Source: Dyella choica (GTDB lineage Bacteria > Pseudomonadota > Gammaproteobacteria > Xanthomonadales > Rhodanobacteraceae). Taken from it: DNA of 64,000 bases. Positions 19,022 to 26,603 of the stretch are shown here, in pieces (position 1 is the stretch's first letter; every line of letters starts with the position of its first letter). The stretch lies in assembly GCF_003977665.1 (NCBI RefSeq), contig NZ_RYYV01000003.1, positions 1 through 64,000 of the forward strand, given 5' to 3'. The position numbers and the translations under genes were made by a program. Below the pieces are notes generated by a model. It ran no database searches. It saw only the letters and a program-made list of their open reading frames with translations, and was not told the origin of the DNA.

Positions 19022-19175
19022 CCAGGGTTTGCTCTGGCCGGGTGGGCATGGCCGGCCCGGGAAATCGAATCGATCATTTCGATTTGCGCGGGGCTATACC
19101 GCGCGCAGCATCGGCCTCGACACCTGGAAGAGCGGCGTATCCTTGCACTCCCTTGGCTTTTTGACGAGGTTTGCC

Positions 19176-19877
19176 ATGGCAACTTCGAACATACCTACGG
19201 CGCTGATTGTCGGCGCTTCGCGCGGATTGGGCCTGGGTTTGGCGAAGGAGTATCTGGCGCGAGGATGGCAGGTCATTGCCACCGTGCGCGCTACTGCAAA
19301 GACAGCGTTGCACGATGTGCAAGCGGACGCTCATGGCCGGCTGGAGATCGAGCACGTCGATATCAACGAACCGCACCAGGTCGCTGCCCTGCACGTGCGC
19401 TTGCACAACAGGTCGTTGGATTTGCTGTTTGTCAGCGCAGGCATATCGACAGCCCCTGATACATCGATCGGGCAGGTTGATGCCGAAGAGTTTGCGCACG
19501 AGATGACCAACAATGCGTTGAGCCCGATGCACTTCATTGAGATGTTTCATGACCTGGTGCAGCCCAAGGGCAGCATTGTGGTCATGTCGTCGGGACTCGG
19601 CAGCATTGCCAACAATACGGACGGCGGCTGGGAAACCTATCGGGCCAGCAAAGCCGCGCTCAATACCTTGATGCGCAGCTTCGTGGCACGCCAAACGGGC
19701 GACCCTCGCACGTACCTGTTGATGGATCCCGGTTGGGTGCGTACCGACATGGGCGGCCCCGACGCAACGCTAGGTGTCGAGGAAAGCGTTCCACGCATGG
19801 CGGACGTGGTGGAAGCGGAGGTCGGCAAGGGCGGTCTGCGCTTCTGCAACTATCGAGGCCAGACCGTGGCGTGGTGA
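19176..19877 (+). CDS. Short-chain dehydrogenase/reductase (CsgA-like)
   Basis: A 233-residue classical SDR. The cofactor motif G-A-S-R-G-L-G-L-G lies near residue 13, V-S-A-G replaces the usual N-N-A-G, and the catalytic Y-x-x-x-K is Y-R-A-S-K with an upstream Ser (M-S-S-G). The C-terminal D-P-G-W-V-R-T-D-M-G-G is typical. The ATG follows a GACGAGG box. The substrate cannot be predicted. It stands alone after the purA terminator. Confidence 0.9.
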   Translation: MATSNIPTALIVGASRGLGLGLAKEYLARGWQVIATVRATAKTALHDVQADAHGRLEIEHVDINEPHQVAALHVRLHNRSLDLLFVSAGISTAPDTSIGQVDAEEFAHEMTNNALSPMHFIEMFHDLVQPKGSIVVMSSGLGSIANNTDGGWETYRASKAALNTLMRSFVARQTGDPRTYLLMDPGWVRTDMGGPDATLGVEESVPRMADVVEAEVGKGGLRFCNYRGQTVAW

Positions 19878-19982
19878 AGCCGCCTTCGATGTCTTTCGTC
19901 GACCGCATGCACTCGAAATCCACAAACTGCTGACCTGCGCGAGTTCATCCTGTACGTCTCCTTCGACATCGGAGCAGACGTC

Positions 19983-20372
19983 ATGGCCAAGCAACGTTCA
20001 CTTGAGCAGCGCAGCAGCCGTCACGGGAAGGTGGCTTACCGGCAGGACGGCGACGAGAGGGAGTTGAAGGCCGTCAGGCAGGCCATGCGCAGAGAGGGTG
20101 GTGCCGGTGGCATCAGCGGTACCGGGCAAGCTCTTCCTCATCATGGTTTCGGCCATGAGGACGGTGGCCGAGTAGCCATGGGCACCCCTGCCGGTGGCGC
20201 AATGGAGTTCCCCATGCCCGAAAACGGCGATACCTACCAGGCCGGCGGCACCCACCTCAATCGCCTTCGCCAGGAAGCCACCCGCAAGCAGCGTCTGTCC
20301 GGCAGCACCATTGCGAGCAAGGGACGGGGCTGGCTTGATCCGGCGCCGGGAGCCCCGGTACGGCGCGGGTGA
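19983..20372 (+). CDS. Hypothetical hydrophilic protein
   Basis: A 129-residue soluble protein rich in Arg, Gly and Gln, with no recognised domain. It begins M-A-K-Q-R-S-L-E-Q-R-S-S and has a Gly/His-rich middle. It lies between the SDR gene and the convergent membrane-protein gene, ending one base before the latter's stop. Its composition is more protein-like than the frames opposite, but without a known family the call is moderate. Confidence 0.5.
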   Translation: MAKQRSLEQRSSRHGKVAYRQDGDERELKAVRQAMRREGGAGGISGTGQALPHHGFGHEDGGRVAMGTPAGGAMEFPMPENGDTYQAGGTHLNRLRQEATRKQRLSGSTIASKGRGWLDPAPGAPVRRG

Positions 20373-20373
20373 A

Positions 20374-20877
20374 TTAGGCTTGAGGCGGGCCGTGATGCTG
20401 CCGCGCGGTGCGTTGCCTTCCGCGCGTCATATGCACAATGAACAGCACCGGCAGGGCGAGCCCCACGACCCAGTGAGCCCAGGCAGCTAGCTGTCGCCAC
20501 TGGTCGTCGATGAGGTAGTACAGCAAATAGCCGCTGAGGACGAGCCAGCCGAGCAACCCCACGGTGATGCCACCGGAGACCCGATGACGGCGGGTTCGCC
20601 AGCCCATCACGATGTGTACGCCCCAGACCAGGCCGAACGTCCATAGCGCGGCGAAGGCCATGATTCCGTGCAAGCGCAACCACCATGGCTCCAGCGGATT
20701 TTCGCTCGGGCCGAATTCGCCCTTGCTTTGCAGGAAATAGTGAAACAACAGCCATAGTGCGCCGCTAAGCCACAGACCGAAGCCGACGGCGTAGACGGTA
20801 TAACGTCTGCGCCTCGACAACCTGAGCGGCATGGGGTGATGGCCGACAATGCGATGGGGCGGCGGTCGCATCGTCAT
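20374..20877 (-). CDS. Four-helix inner-membrane protein of the flavin electron-transfer operon
   Basis: A 167-residue membrane protein with four hydrophobic helices (about 28-48, 68-88, 101-122, 132-150). Histidines occur in or next to the helices (F-H-Y-F-L, R-L-H-G-I-M, V-H-I-V, A-H-W-V, V-H-M), a pattern expected for a b-type cytochrome-like or DUF4405-like electron carrier. Its ATG overlaps the apbE stop (ATGA), and it is the last gene of a four-gene minus-strand unit headed by a Fur-like box. A role passing electrons from the membrane to the flavinylated periplasmic partner is inferred from context. Haem binding is not proven. Confidence 0.72.
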   Translation of the reverse strand: MTMRPPPHRIVGHHPMPLRLSRRRRYTVYAVGFGLWLSGALWLLFHYFLQSKGEFGPSENPLEPWWLRLHGIMAFAALWTFGLVWGVHIVMGWRTRRHRVSGGITVGLLGWLVLSGYLLYYLIDDQWRQLAAWAHWVVGLALPVLFIVHMTRGRQRTARQHHGPPQA

Positions 20878-21770
20878 GCGGCGGCCCCCGTCGGGGCATT
20901 CGCGCCCAGTGAGGTCCAGCCGGCCCCATCCAGCATGAAAGCCAGCGCCTGATAACGATCAAGGATCGGGGCCGATGCCGTCCCGGCCGCCATGACCACC
21001 TTGGTGAGCGCATCGGCATCCATGCACCGGGGAGCCACCACGGTCACAAAGCGATCCAACCTGCAATAGTGTCCGGTGCGAGGATCGATATGGGCACTGG
21101 CCAATTGAGGGCTGCGTATTTCGTCGCACAGCCATTGGCTGCCGGAGCTGGCTACCGAGGCGTTTTCAATCATCACCGCCGGAACGGCGCCTTCCCTATA
21201 TGGGGCGGCCAGGTACACGGGCTCCGGCTGCGGACCACTAAGCCGCAAGTCTCCGCCCGCTTCCACGTAGATGCGATCAGGGCGATGGGACGCGATATAG
21301 TCGAAGGCGCAGTCGACGGCATAGCCTTTTGCGATGCCGCCCAGATCCAGCCACAACGGTTTGCCATAAGCGACCGTTCCGTCGGGCGACAGGGCGACAT
21401 CTTTCCAGCTCGCATCGGAAGCGGGTGGCTCCCCCGCCAGGGCAGGAAGAAGCCCGTCCCTCACGAGGGCTGGCGCAATGGTGGGGTCGAACAGCCCGGT
21501 GGAAGCCTCGGCCAGTTCCAGCGCATGGCTCAGCACTGCATAGGTGTGCGGGCTGACCGGCACCGGATAACATGCAGCCTCGCAGTTCACCCGTGTGAGT
21601 TCGCTTTGGGGTTCGTGAAAACTCATCAGCCGATGGATTTCCGCAACGCGATCGAACGCACCGCTGATGACTTCGTTCGCCAGTGCCGATGGCAGGCCAT
21701 CGACCCGGATACGAACGATCGTACCCAGGAGCGGCTTGGCTCTTTCAATGGGAGGCGATGGCAATGGCAT
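20874..21770 (-). CDS. apbE: FAD:protein FMN transferase
   Basis: A 298-residue ApbE-family enzyme that uses FAD and Mg2+ to attach FMN covalently to a Thr in target proteins. It has R-A-K-P-L-L-G-T-I-V-R-I near the N-terminus, L-D-L-G-G-I-A-K-G-Y-A-V-D in the middle and a conserved S-A-H-I-D-P-R-T-G stretch. The Met at 21770 is chosen over 21797. It overlaps the 3' end of the FMN-binding-protein gene by 26 bases and the next gene by 4, indicating tight coupling. The obvious substrate is the protein encoded immediately upstream. Confidence 0.93.
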   Translation of the reverse strand: MPLPSPPIERAKPLLGTIVRIRVDGLPSALANEVISGAFDRVAEIHRLMSFHEPQSELTRVNCEAACYPVPVSPHTYAVLSHALELAEASTGLFDPTIAPALVRDGLLPALAGEPPASDASWKDVALSPDGTVAYGKPLWLDLGGIAKGYAVDCAFDYIASHRPDRIYVEAGGDLRLSGPQPEPVYLAAPYREGAVPAVMIENASVASSGSQWLCDEIRSPQLASAHIDPRTGHYCRLDRFVTVVAPRCMDADALTKVVMAAGTASAPILDRYQALAFMLDGAGWTSLGANAPTGAAA

Positions 21771-22272
21771 AGGTCGCCAAAAGCCTGCGCACGCCATCCG
21801 TGATGTGCTTGGACGAAAGGGTGGCGCCGGAAATGTTCTGGATGTCCTTGGTCAGCGTGAGCGTGGCGCCATTGCGCTTGCCCTGGAATTGAGCAAGCCA
21901 TTGAGGATTGCGTACCTGCTCTCCGAAAGCCTCGCGATACTCCAGGATCTCGATGCTCTTCACTGCGCCTGAATCATCCAGCCCTACGGCGATGGGAATG
22001 AAATCGTGCTTGCCCACCACCTGATCGGCGATGAACCAGCCGCCGGTGGATACCTTCCAGAGCTGGACCTGGCGGTTTCGCACGTCCGTGCCGCTGGCTT
22101 TTTCGATGGCGCGCGCCTGGTCATCCGTCAGCGTCAACGTTTGCTGCGCGAAGGTGGCGCCGGGAAACATGAGCTGCTGCGCTTGTTCGAGGCTGAGATA
22201 CACCTTGGCATAGGCAGGCGTTGCCACGCAGACAATGGCAGCAGCAGGTATCAACAGGAACTGGGCTTTCAT
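21745..22272 (-). CDS. Periplasmic FMN-binding domain protein (ApbE substrate)
   Basis: A 175-residue exported protein: signal peptide M-K-A-Q-F-L-L-I-P-A-A-A-I-V-C-V-A-T-P-A, then a small FMN-binding domain. The S-G-A-T-L-S motif near residue 150 matches the S/T-G-A-T-S/T consensus whose Thr receives FMN in NqrC, RnfG and related proteins. It is placed directly before apbE, as expected for a flavinylated extracytoplasmic carrier. It starts 12 bases after the beta-barrel gene. The electron donor and acceptor are not known. Confidence 0.9.
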   Translation of the reverse strand: MKAQFLLIPAAAIVCVATPAYAKVYLSLEQAQQLMFPGATFAQQTLTLTDDQARAIEKASGTDVRNRQVQLWKVSTGGWFIADQVVGKHDFIPIAVGLDDSGAVKSIEILEYREAFGEQVRNPQWLAQFQGKRNGATLTLTKDIQNISGATLSSKHITDGVRRLLATYAIAIASH

Positions 22273-22284
22273 GGCTTGTTTTCG

Positions 22285-23229
22285 TCAGAAGTAGTAGCCG
22301 ATTTTCAGGCGAACGCGGGTGTGTTCGAAATCCACGTCATTGTCGTAGCCACGGGCGACCACGCTGGGGTCCATATAGTTGTGCGCGATCGGGAGTTGCT
22401 GCCACCAGGTCAGCGTCGCAAAGAAATGCTGATTGGCATAATGAATAGTGGGGCCGGCATACACGGCGTTGCCCATCCATTGGCTGTGGTCGAACAAGGC
22501 GAATCGGTTGATCTCCCGCTCGTTCTGCACCTCCCAGCCGACGGCCCAGTTGGAAGTAAAACGATAGGAAGCGCCGATACCGAAATTCACGTCGGTTTCG
22601 ATATTGGTGTTGGGGCGATCGGTGCCGCTGCCAGGAGCCGCGGCGGGATTGCCCGGAAGCTCGCGGACTTCCGGTGCCCATGTAGCGTTGCCGACGAGCA
22701 CCAGGCGATCGTCGAGGAAATTCTTCTGGAAAATAGCCCTGACTTGCAGCTCCTGGAAGCGCGGGCCAATCTCCGGCTCGAACAGGAAGGCTACGCCTAC
22801 GGGGTCCGTATAGGGGCTGCGTACGCGCCAGATCGCCTCGAACGCGCCAGCGATGAATTTGGTGCTATGGAAATGCCGGTAGGGATCCGGGAAATAGGCG
22901 GAATACGGCTCCGGCGGCGTTGTCGTTCCATCCGGTCCATTGCGGTAGGCCTGCGTCCAGTCGTAGATCAGGTAGCCAGATAATTGCAGCGAATCCGTTG
23001 CGCCATACGAATATTCGGTTTGCCCTTCCAGCAGATCGAATTGCCCACCGGCCTTCTGGTGACGCCACGTCACCCATTGCTCGACCTCCTGGCCATGCTT
23101 GGGCAGCAAGTCGGTGGTGTAGAGAAAACCCAGCAGGGGTTCGTCCGCGTGTGCCTTCGTGCTGATGCCGGACATGGCAAGTACGGCAAACAAACAGGCT
23201 GTCAGTCTAGCTTTCACAACGCGATGCAT
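22285..23229 (-). CDS. Exported beta-barrel-like outer-membrane protein
   Basis: A 314-residue precursor using the Met at 23229, which opens a signal peptide (M-H-R-V-V-K-A-R-L-T-A-C-L-F-A-V-L-A-M-S) cleaved after A-H-A. The mature part shows alternating amphipathic strands with many Tyr and Trp residues and a C-terminal R-L-K-I-G-Y-Y-F ending in Phe, typical of outer-membrane beta-barrels. No specific family is recognised. It is first in the operon with the FMN-binding protein, apbE and the membrane protein, and lies just downstream of a Fur-like box, so an iron-related role is likely. Confidence 0.8.
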   Translation of the reverse strand: MHRVVKARLTACLFAVLAMSGISTKAHADEPLLGFLYTTDLLPKHGQEVEQWVTWRHQKAGGQFDLLEGQTEYSYGATDSLQLSGYLIYDWTQAYRNGPDGTTTPPEPYSAYFPDPYRHFHSTKFIAGAFEAIWRVRSPYTDPVGVAFLFEPEIGPRFQELQVRAIFQKNFLDDRLVLVGNATWAPEVRELPGNPAAAPGSGTDRPNTNIETDVNFGIGASYRFTSNWAVGWEVQNEREINRFALFDHSQWMGNAVYAGPTIHYANQHFFATLTWWQQLPIAHNYMDPSVVARGYDNDVDFEHTRVRLKIGYYF

Positions 23230-23294
23230 GAGGCCCCTGGGCTCCTCAGAGATGAGAATGGGCCGCATTCTCGTGCATTTGCTGGCACCAGTCA

Positions 23295-23711
23295 ATGAGA
23301 ATCATTATTATTTTCGGTGAGCAACGACACCCTTCCCAACAGCGACAGAGTGCAGGAGTGGATCAGGAGTTCCTGCGGATTAAGAGCGCTCTGGCGTATC
23401 TATGGCCTCTGGCGCAGTCCAAGGCTTGCGCACGACCTGCACTGTCCGTCACTGAAACTGGAGAGGGGAGTTCACGCGCCACGGTCTACCTTCAGCGATC
23501 GCCATGGCACTGGCTGCAATCCTTGGTCGCTGGCCTTACAAAGTTGCGATTGCATTTCGCGCCGATTCGCACACCGCTTCGAACGTGTCACGCGGCGGAC
23601 ACGATGGCGACAAACATCCAGTATCGCGTCGGCGTGCGCAGGTATCGCTTGCGCGAACTTGACGCGTGGCTGAAGAAAAACCGCTTGCGGCAGGCACTCC
23701 TCGCGGGGTGA
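23295..23711 (+). pseudogene. Possible remnant of an HTH DNA-binding protein
   Basis: Only the end of this frame is protein-like: I-Q-Y-R-V-G-V-R-R-Y-R-L-R-E-L-D-A-W-L-K-K (about 23615-23677). That matches the C-terminal half of AlpA/MerR-type helix-turn-helix proteins of the form Y-x-K-x-G-R-R-x-R-Y-R-x-x-D-L-D-A-W-L. The preceding portion (P-L-R-T-C-H-A-A-D-T) may be a decayed recognition helix. The 5' part runs across the Fur box and has no convincing start. I read it as a decayed gene, perhaps from a past mobile element. Confidence 0.35.
23296..23310. promoter_or_regulatory. Putative Fur box
   Basis: TGAGAATCATTATTA matches the Fur consensus TGATAATNATTATCA at 12 of the 14 defined positions. 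It lies 67 bases upstream of the beta-barrel gene start on the minus strand, in AT-rich sequence that contrasts with its surroundings. It predicts repression of the four-gene operon by iron-loaded Fur. Confidence 0.75.
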
Positions 23712-23779
23712 TTTTTTCATGCTAGGCTTCCTCATCAAATAGACGCAGCCGACCAGGAGGTTGGCCGCCGATCGATGGA

Positions 23780-24388
23780 ATGGCAGCGGGGGGAATGTCG
23801 ATGGGGCTGTTTGTCTTTCTGGCACTGATCGTGCTCGTGGTGGTCTATGCCGTGTCGCTCTACAACGGGCTGGTCACGGCGCGCAACAGCTACAAGAACG
23901 CTTTTGCACAGATCGACGTGCAACTGACACGGCGGCACGACCTGATTCCCAACCTGGTGGAGACCGCCAAAGCGTATCTGGCGCACGAGCGCGGTACCCT
24001 GGAAGCGGTCATCCAGGCGCGCAATGCCGCCGTCAAAGGACTGGCTGACGCAAAGGGCAAGCCTGGCGACCCGGCTGCCATGGAACAGCTGGCCGCTAGC
24101 GAAACCGGCTTGACCCAGAGCCTGGGCAGGTTGTTCGCGCTGAGCGAGGCTTACCCGGATCTGAAGGCCAACCAGACCATGATGCAGTTGTCCGAGGAGC
24201 TGACCTCCACGGAAAACCGCGTAGCCTTCGCGCGGCAGGCTTATAACGATGCAGTGATGACGTACAACAATCGCTGCGAAGTGTTCCCGGCATCGTTCAT
24301 CGCCAACAGCTTCAGCTTCACGCAAGCGCAGCCGCTGCATATTGAAGACGCCGCGGTGCGCGAAGTGCCCAAGGTGTCCTTCAGCTGA
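23780..24388 (+). CDS. LemA family protein
   Basis: A 202-residue protein with an N-terminal membrane helix (about 8-26) and the LemA helical domain: Y-N-G-L-V-T-A-R-N-S-Y-K-N-A-F-A-Q-I-D-V-Q-L-x-R-R, then D-L-I-P-N-L-V-E-T, and later Y-P-D-L-K-A-N and the E-N-R-V-A-F-A-R-Q-A-Y-N-D-A stretch. Internal Mets at 23795 and 23801 are alternative starts; the GGGGGG run is best spaced for 23801. LemA is commonly paired with an HtpX-like M48 peptidase, as here. The biochemical role is not established. Confidence 0.92.
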   Translation: MAAGGMSMGLFVFLALIVLVVVYAVSLYNGLVTARNSYKNAFAQIDVQLTRRHDLIPNLVETAKAYLAHERGTLEAVIQARNAAVKGLADAKGKPGDPAAMEQLAASETGLTQSLGRLFALSEAYPDLKANQTMMQLSEELTSTENRVAFARQAYNDAVMTYNNRCEVFPASFIANSFSFTQAQPLHIEDAAVREVPKVSFS

Positions 24389-24439
24389 TCGCTGGCCGTC
24401 GTTAGGACGCATCGATCTCAGGCTCCTTGGAGGGACTGG

Positions 24440-26374
24440 ATGGATTTCTTTGCCGAACAAGCGCGTGTACGCGGCAGCACCCGCATGCTGGTTGCGCTGT
24501 TCATCGCAGCGGTGCTTGCCATCGTGCTTGCGGTGGACATGCTGGTGCTGCTGGTGTTCGGTCACTGGCATTTCGGCCAGGCGTCGACCATTGCAAAGCC
24601 ATTGCTGGGTATCACCACGCTCGCCGTCGTGGGGCTTATCGTGGGCTGCGCGTGGTATCGCATAGCCAGTCTTGCCGAGGGCGGCAAGGCGGTGGCCGAA
24701 GATGTGGGCGGAGAAGTCGTGCCGCCCGATACGCAGGATCCACAGTTGCGTCAGCTGCGCAACGTCATCGAGGAAGTGGCGATTGCGTCCGGAACGCCCG
24801 TGCCCGACATTTATCTGCTGCCCGATGAAATGGGCATCAACGCGTTTGCAGCAGGCTATTCGGCTTCCGACGCGGCGATCTGCGTCACCCAGGGCTGCCT
24901 GGATCATCTCACGCGCGATGAACTGCAGGGCGTAATCGCGCACGAGTTCAGCCACGTGTTGAACGGCGACATGCGGCTCAACATCCGCCTGATGGGTCTG
25001 CTGTACGGCATCATGGCCTTGTCGGTCATCGGTCGCCAAATGGTGTGGACACGCGACAGCACCTTTTCCTTTCGGCGGGATGATGATGATGAGGGCAGGC
25101 TGCCGGCGTACTTCCTGTTCGGCCTCGCGCTGGTCGTGATCGGCTCGATCGGGTATTTCTTCGGACGGCTGATCCAGTCCGCCGTGGGCAGGTCGCGTGA
25201 AACCCTGGCCGATACGTCGGCTGTTCAATTCACCCGTCAGACGAAGGGCATCGCGGGTGCCTTGAAGAAAATTGCCGTGTTGACCGAGGGCTCGCGCCTC
25301 AACGTGGGCAACCGCCATGAAGTCGCGCACATGATGTTTGGCGATGTGGACGACTTCAATGCCTGGTTCGCTACGCATCCGCCATTGATGGAACGCATTC
25401 GCCACCTGGAGCCCTGGTTCAAGGAACGGGAGCTGGCGAAGCTCGAGGCGCAGATGCAAGCGTCTTCGCCTGAGGATGAAGGCAGCGAAGCCCAGAATGC
25501 GACCGAGGAAGCAGCCGATCAAGCGCATGCTCCCTTGGAATGGCCTGGCCAGGCGGCTGGGGTTGCCGTGCTGGCCACCCCGGCTGTTACGGCGGCCCCG
25601 GCCGATCAAGCCGCTCAGCAAGCTGCAGCAGCGCAGCGGGATGTCTTCGCCCAGCTGAGGGAAGCCGTAAGGCAACCGGAATCCGCGCTTGCGTTGATGC
25701 TTGCGCTGGCCGTCTCTCGGCACGAAGAACTGCAATCGAAGCAGAAAAGATTGATCGCCAGCGCTTTCGGCGATGACGTGCAGTTCGCCGCGGGCAAGTT
25801 CGCCGCCGATGCAGCCACGCTGCCGCCAACCTCGCGCCTGCCGTTGTTGTCACTGGCCTATCCCGCGCTCAAGCAGCTGCCGCAAGGGCGCCAGCAGACC
25901 TTGCTGGAGACGCTGGATGCCGTGGTCGGCATCGATCCGCAGGTAGATCTGCGCGACTATTGCCTGGTGCGGCTGTTGCGTATGCATTTGCGCGAAGCCT
26001 GCCGGCCGCGCAGTGCTCCGGTCGACGGACAGAAAAAGCTGCCCGCCTGCCGCGACAGCGTGGCGCTCGTATGTGCGGTAGTCGCCACTTACGGCGCCAA
26101 TGATGACGCTGCAGCACGTCGTGCGTGGCTGCTGGCGATAAATCAGGCGTTTCCGGGCGCAGCGGCCAGTTGGCAGACTTTGCCCATGGAATGGCAGATT
26201 CCTTTCGACCGGGCCCTGGATGACCTGGACGGTTTGATGCCGGCGGCCAAGGAAATCGTGATCCAGAGCTTGTTGAGCGCCATTCGTGCGGATGGCGTGG
26301 TCACGCCCACGGAGGCGGAATTGTTGCGTGTGATTTGCGCGAGCCTGCATTGCGCGGTACCAGCGCAAGTGTAG
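24440..26374 (+). CDS. M48 family membrane metallopeptidase with C-terminal extension
   Basis: A 644-residue HtpX-like protein. Two N-terminal helices (about 17-40 and 56-73) precede the M48 catalytic core with the zinc motif H-E-F-S-H at 168-172. Further helices follow (about 183-200 and 230-250), then the distal E-T-L-A-D-T motif that provides the third zinc ligand. The T-H-P-P-L-M-E-R-I block closes the peptidase. After about residue 330 there is an Ala/Glu-rich linker and a roughly 250-residue helical domain absent from E. coli HtpX. The lemA neighbour 51 bases upstream suggests an operon. The TAG stop lies within an interspersed repeat. Substrate is probably misfolded membrane protein, by family analogy. 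Confidence 0.92.
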   Translation: MDFFAEQARVRGSTRMLVALFIAAVLAIVLAVDMLVLLVFGHWHFGQASTIAKPLLGITTLAVVGLIVGCAWYRIASLAEGGKAVAEDVGGEVVPPDTQDPQLRQLRNVIEEVAIASGTPVPDIYLLPDEMGINAFAAGYSASDAAICVTQGCLDHLTRDELQGVIAHEFSHVLNGDMRLNIRLMGLLYGIMALSVIGRQMVWTRDSTFSFRRDDDDEGRLPAYFLFGLALVVIGSIGYFFGRLIQSAVGRSRETLADTSAVQFTRQTKGIAGALKKIAVLTEGSRLNVGNRHEVAHMMFGDVDDFNAWFATHPPLMERIRHLEPWFKERELAKLEAQMQASSPEDEGSEAQNATEEAADQAHAPLEWPGQAAGVAVLATPAVTAAPADQAAQQAAAAQRDVFAQLREAVRQPESALALMLALAVSRHEELQSKQKRLIASAFGDDVQFAAGKFAADAATLPPTSRLPLLSLAYPALKQLPQGRQQTLLETLDAVVGIDPQVDLRDYCLVRLLRMHLREACRPRSAPVDGQKKLPACRDSVALVCAVVATYGANDDAAARRAWLLAINQAFPGAAASWQTLPMEWQIPFDRALDDLDGLMPAAKEIVIQSLLSAIRADGVVTPTEAELLRVICASLHCAVPAQV

Positions 26375-26442
26375 GCTGGGATGACAATCCCAGCATTGCG
26401 GCACGGCATGTATGGCTATATTCGATTGGCATCCCAGCTACG
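26371..26442. repeat. GTAGGCTGGG palindromic repeat, full copy
   Basis: GTAGGCTGGGATGACAATCC with CAGC closes a first hairpin, and GATTGGCATCCCAGC closes the second; the outer arms GTAGGCTGGGAT and ATCCCAGCTAC are inverted. The first bases provide the stop codon of the M48 peptidase gene. Confidence 0.85.
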
Positions 26443-26463
26443 CTGCGAACTGCCGAATATCCG

Positions 26464-26588
26464 CTCCCTCCCCTACGTGTAGTAGGGGAGGGTTGGGGTG
26501 GGGTGAAGCAATCTCGCGGGGAACTCAAACACTGCAGCAAGCTCGTGCAACCCCACCCCAGCCCTCCCCTTGCAAGCAGGGGAGGGAG
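26464..26588. repeat. Inverted pair of CTCCCC/GGGGAGG palindromes
   Basis: CTCCCTCCCCTAC ... GTAGGGGAGGG followed by TTGGGGTGGGG occupies 26464-26505. The same unit, reversed (CCCCACCCCAGCCCTCCCC ... GGGGAGGGAG), occupies 26551-26588. Together they form a 125-base symmetrical element in the gap between two convergent genes, where it may also act as a transcription stop. A single unit recurs at 40635. Confidence 0.75.
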
Positions 26589-26603
26589 CAAGGGATCAGG
26601 CGC

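Noticed and set aside
23735-25735. 666-codon frame on the minus strand
   Set aside because: Opposite lemA and the M48 peptidase; no motif, and the sense genes are family matches.
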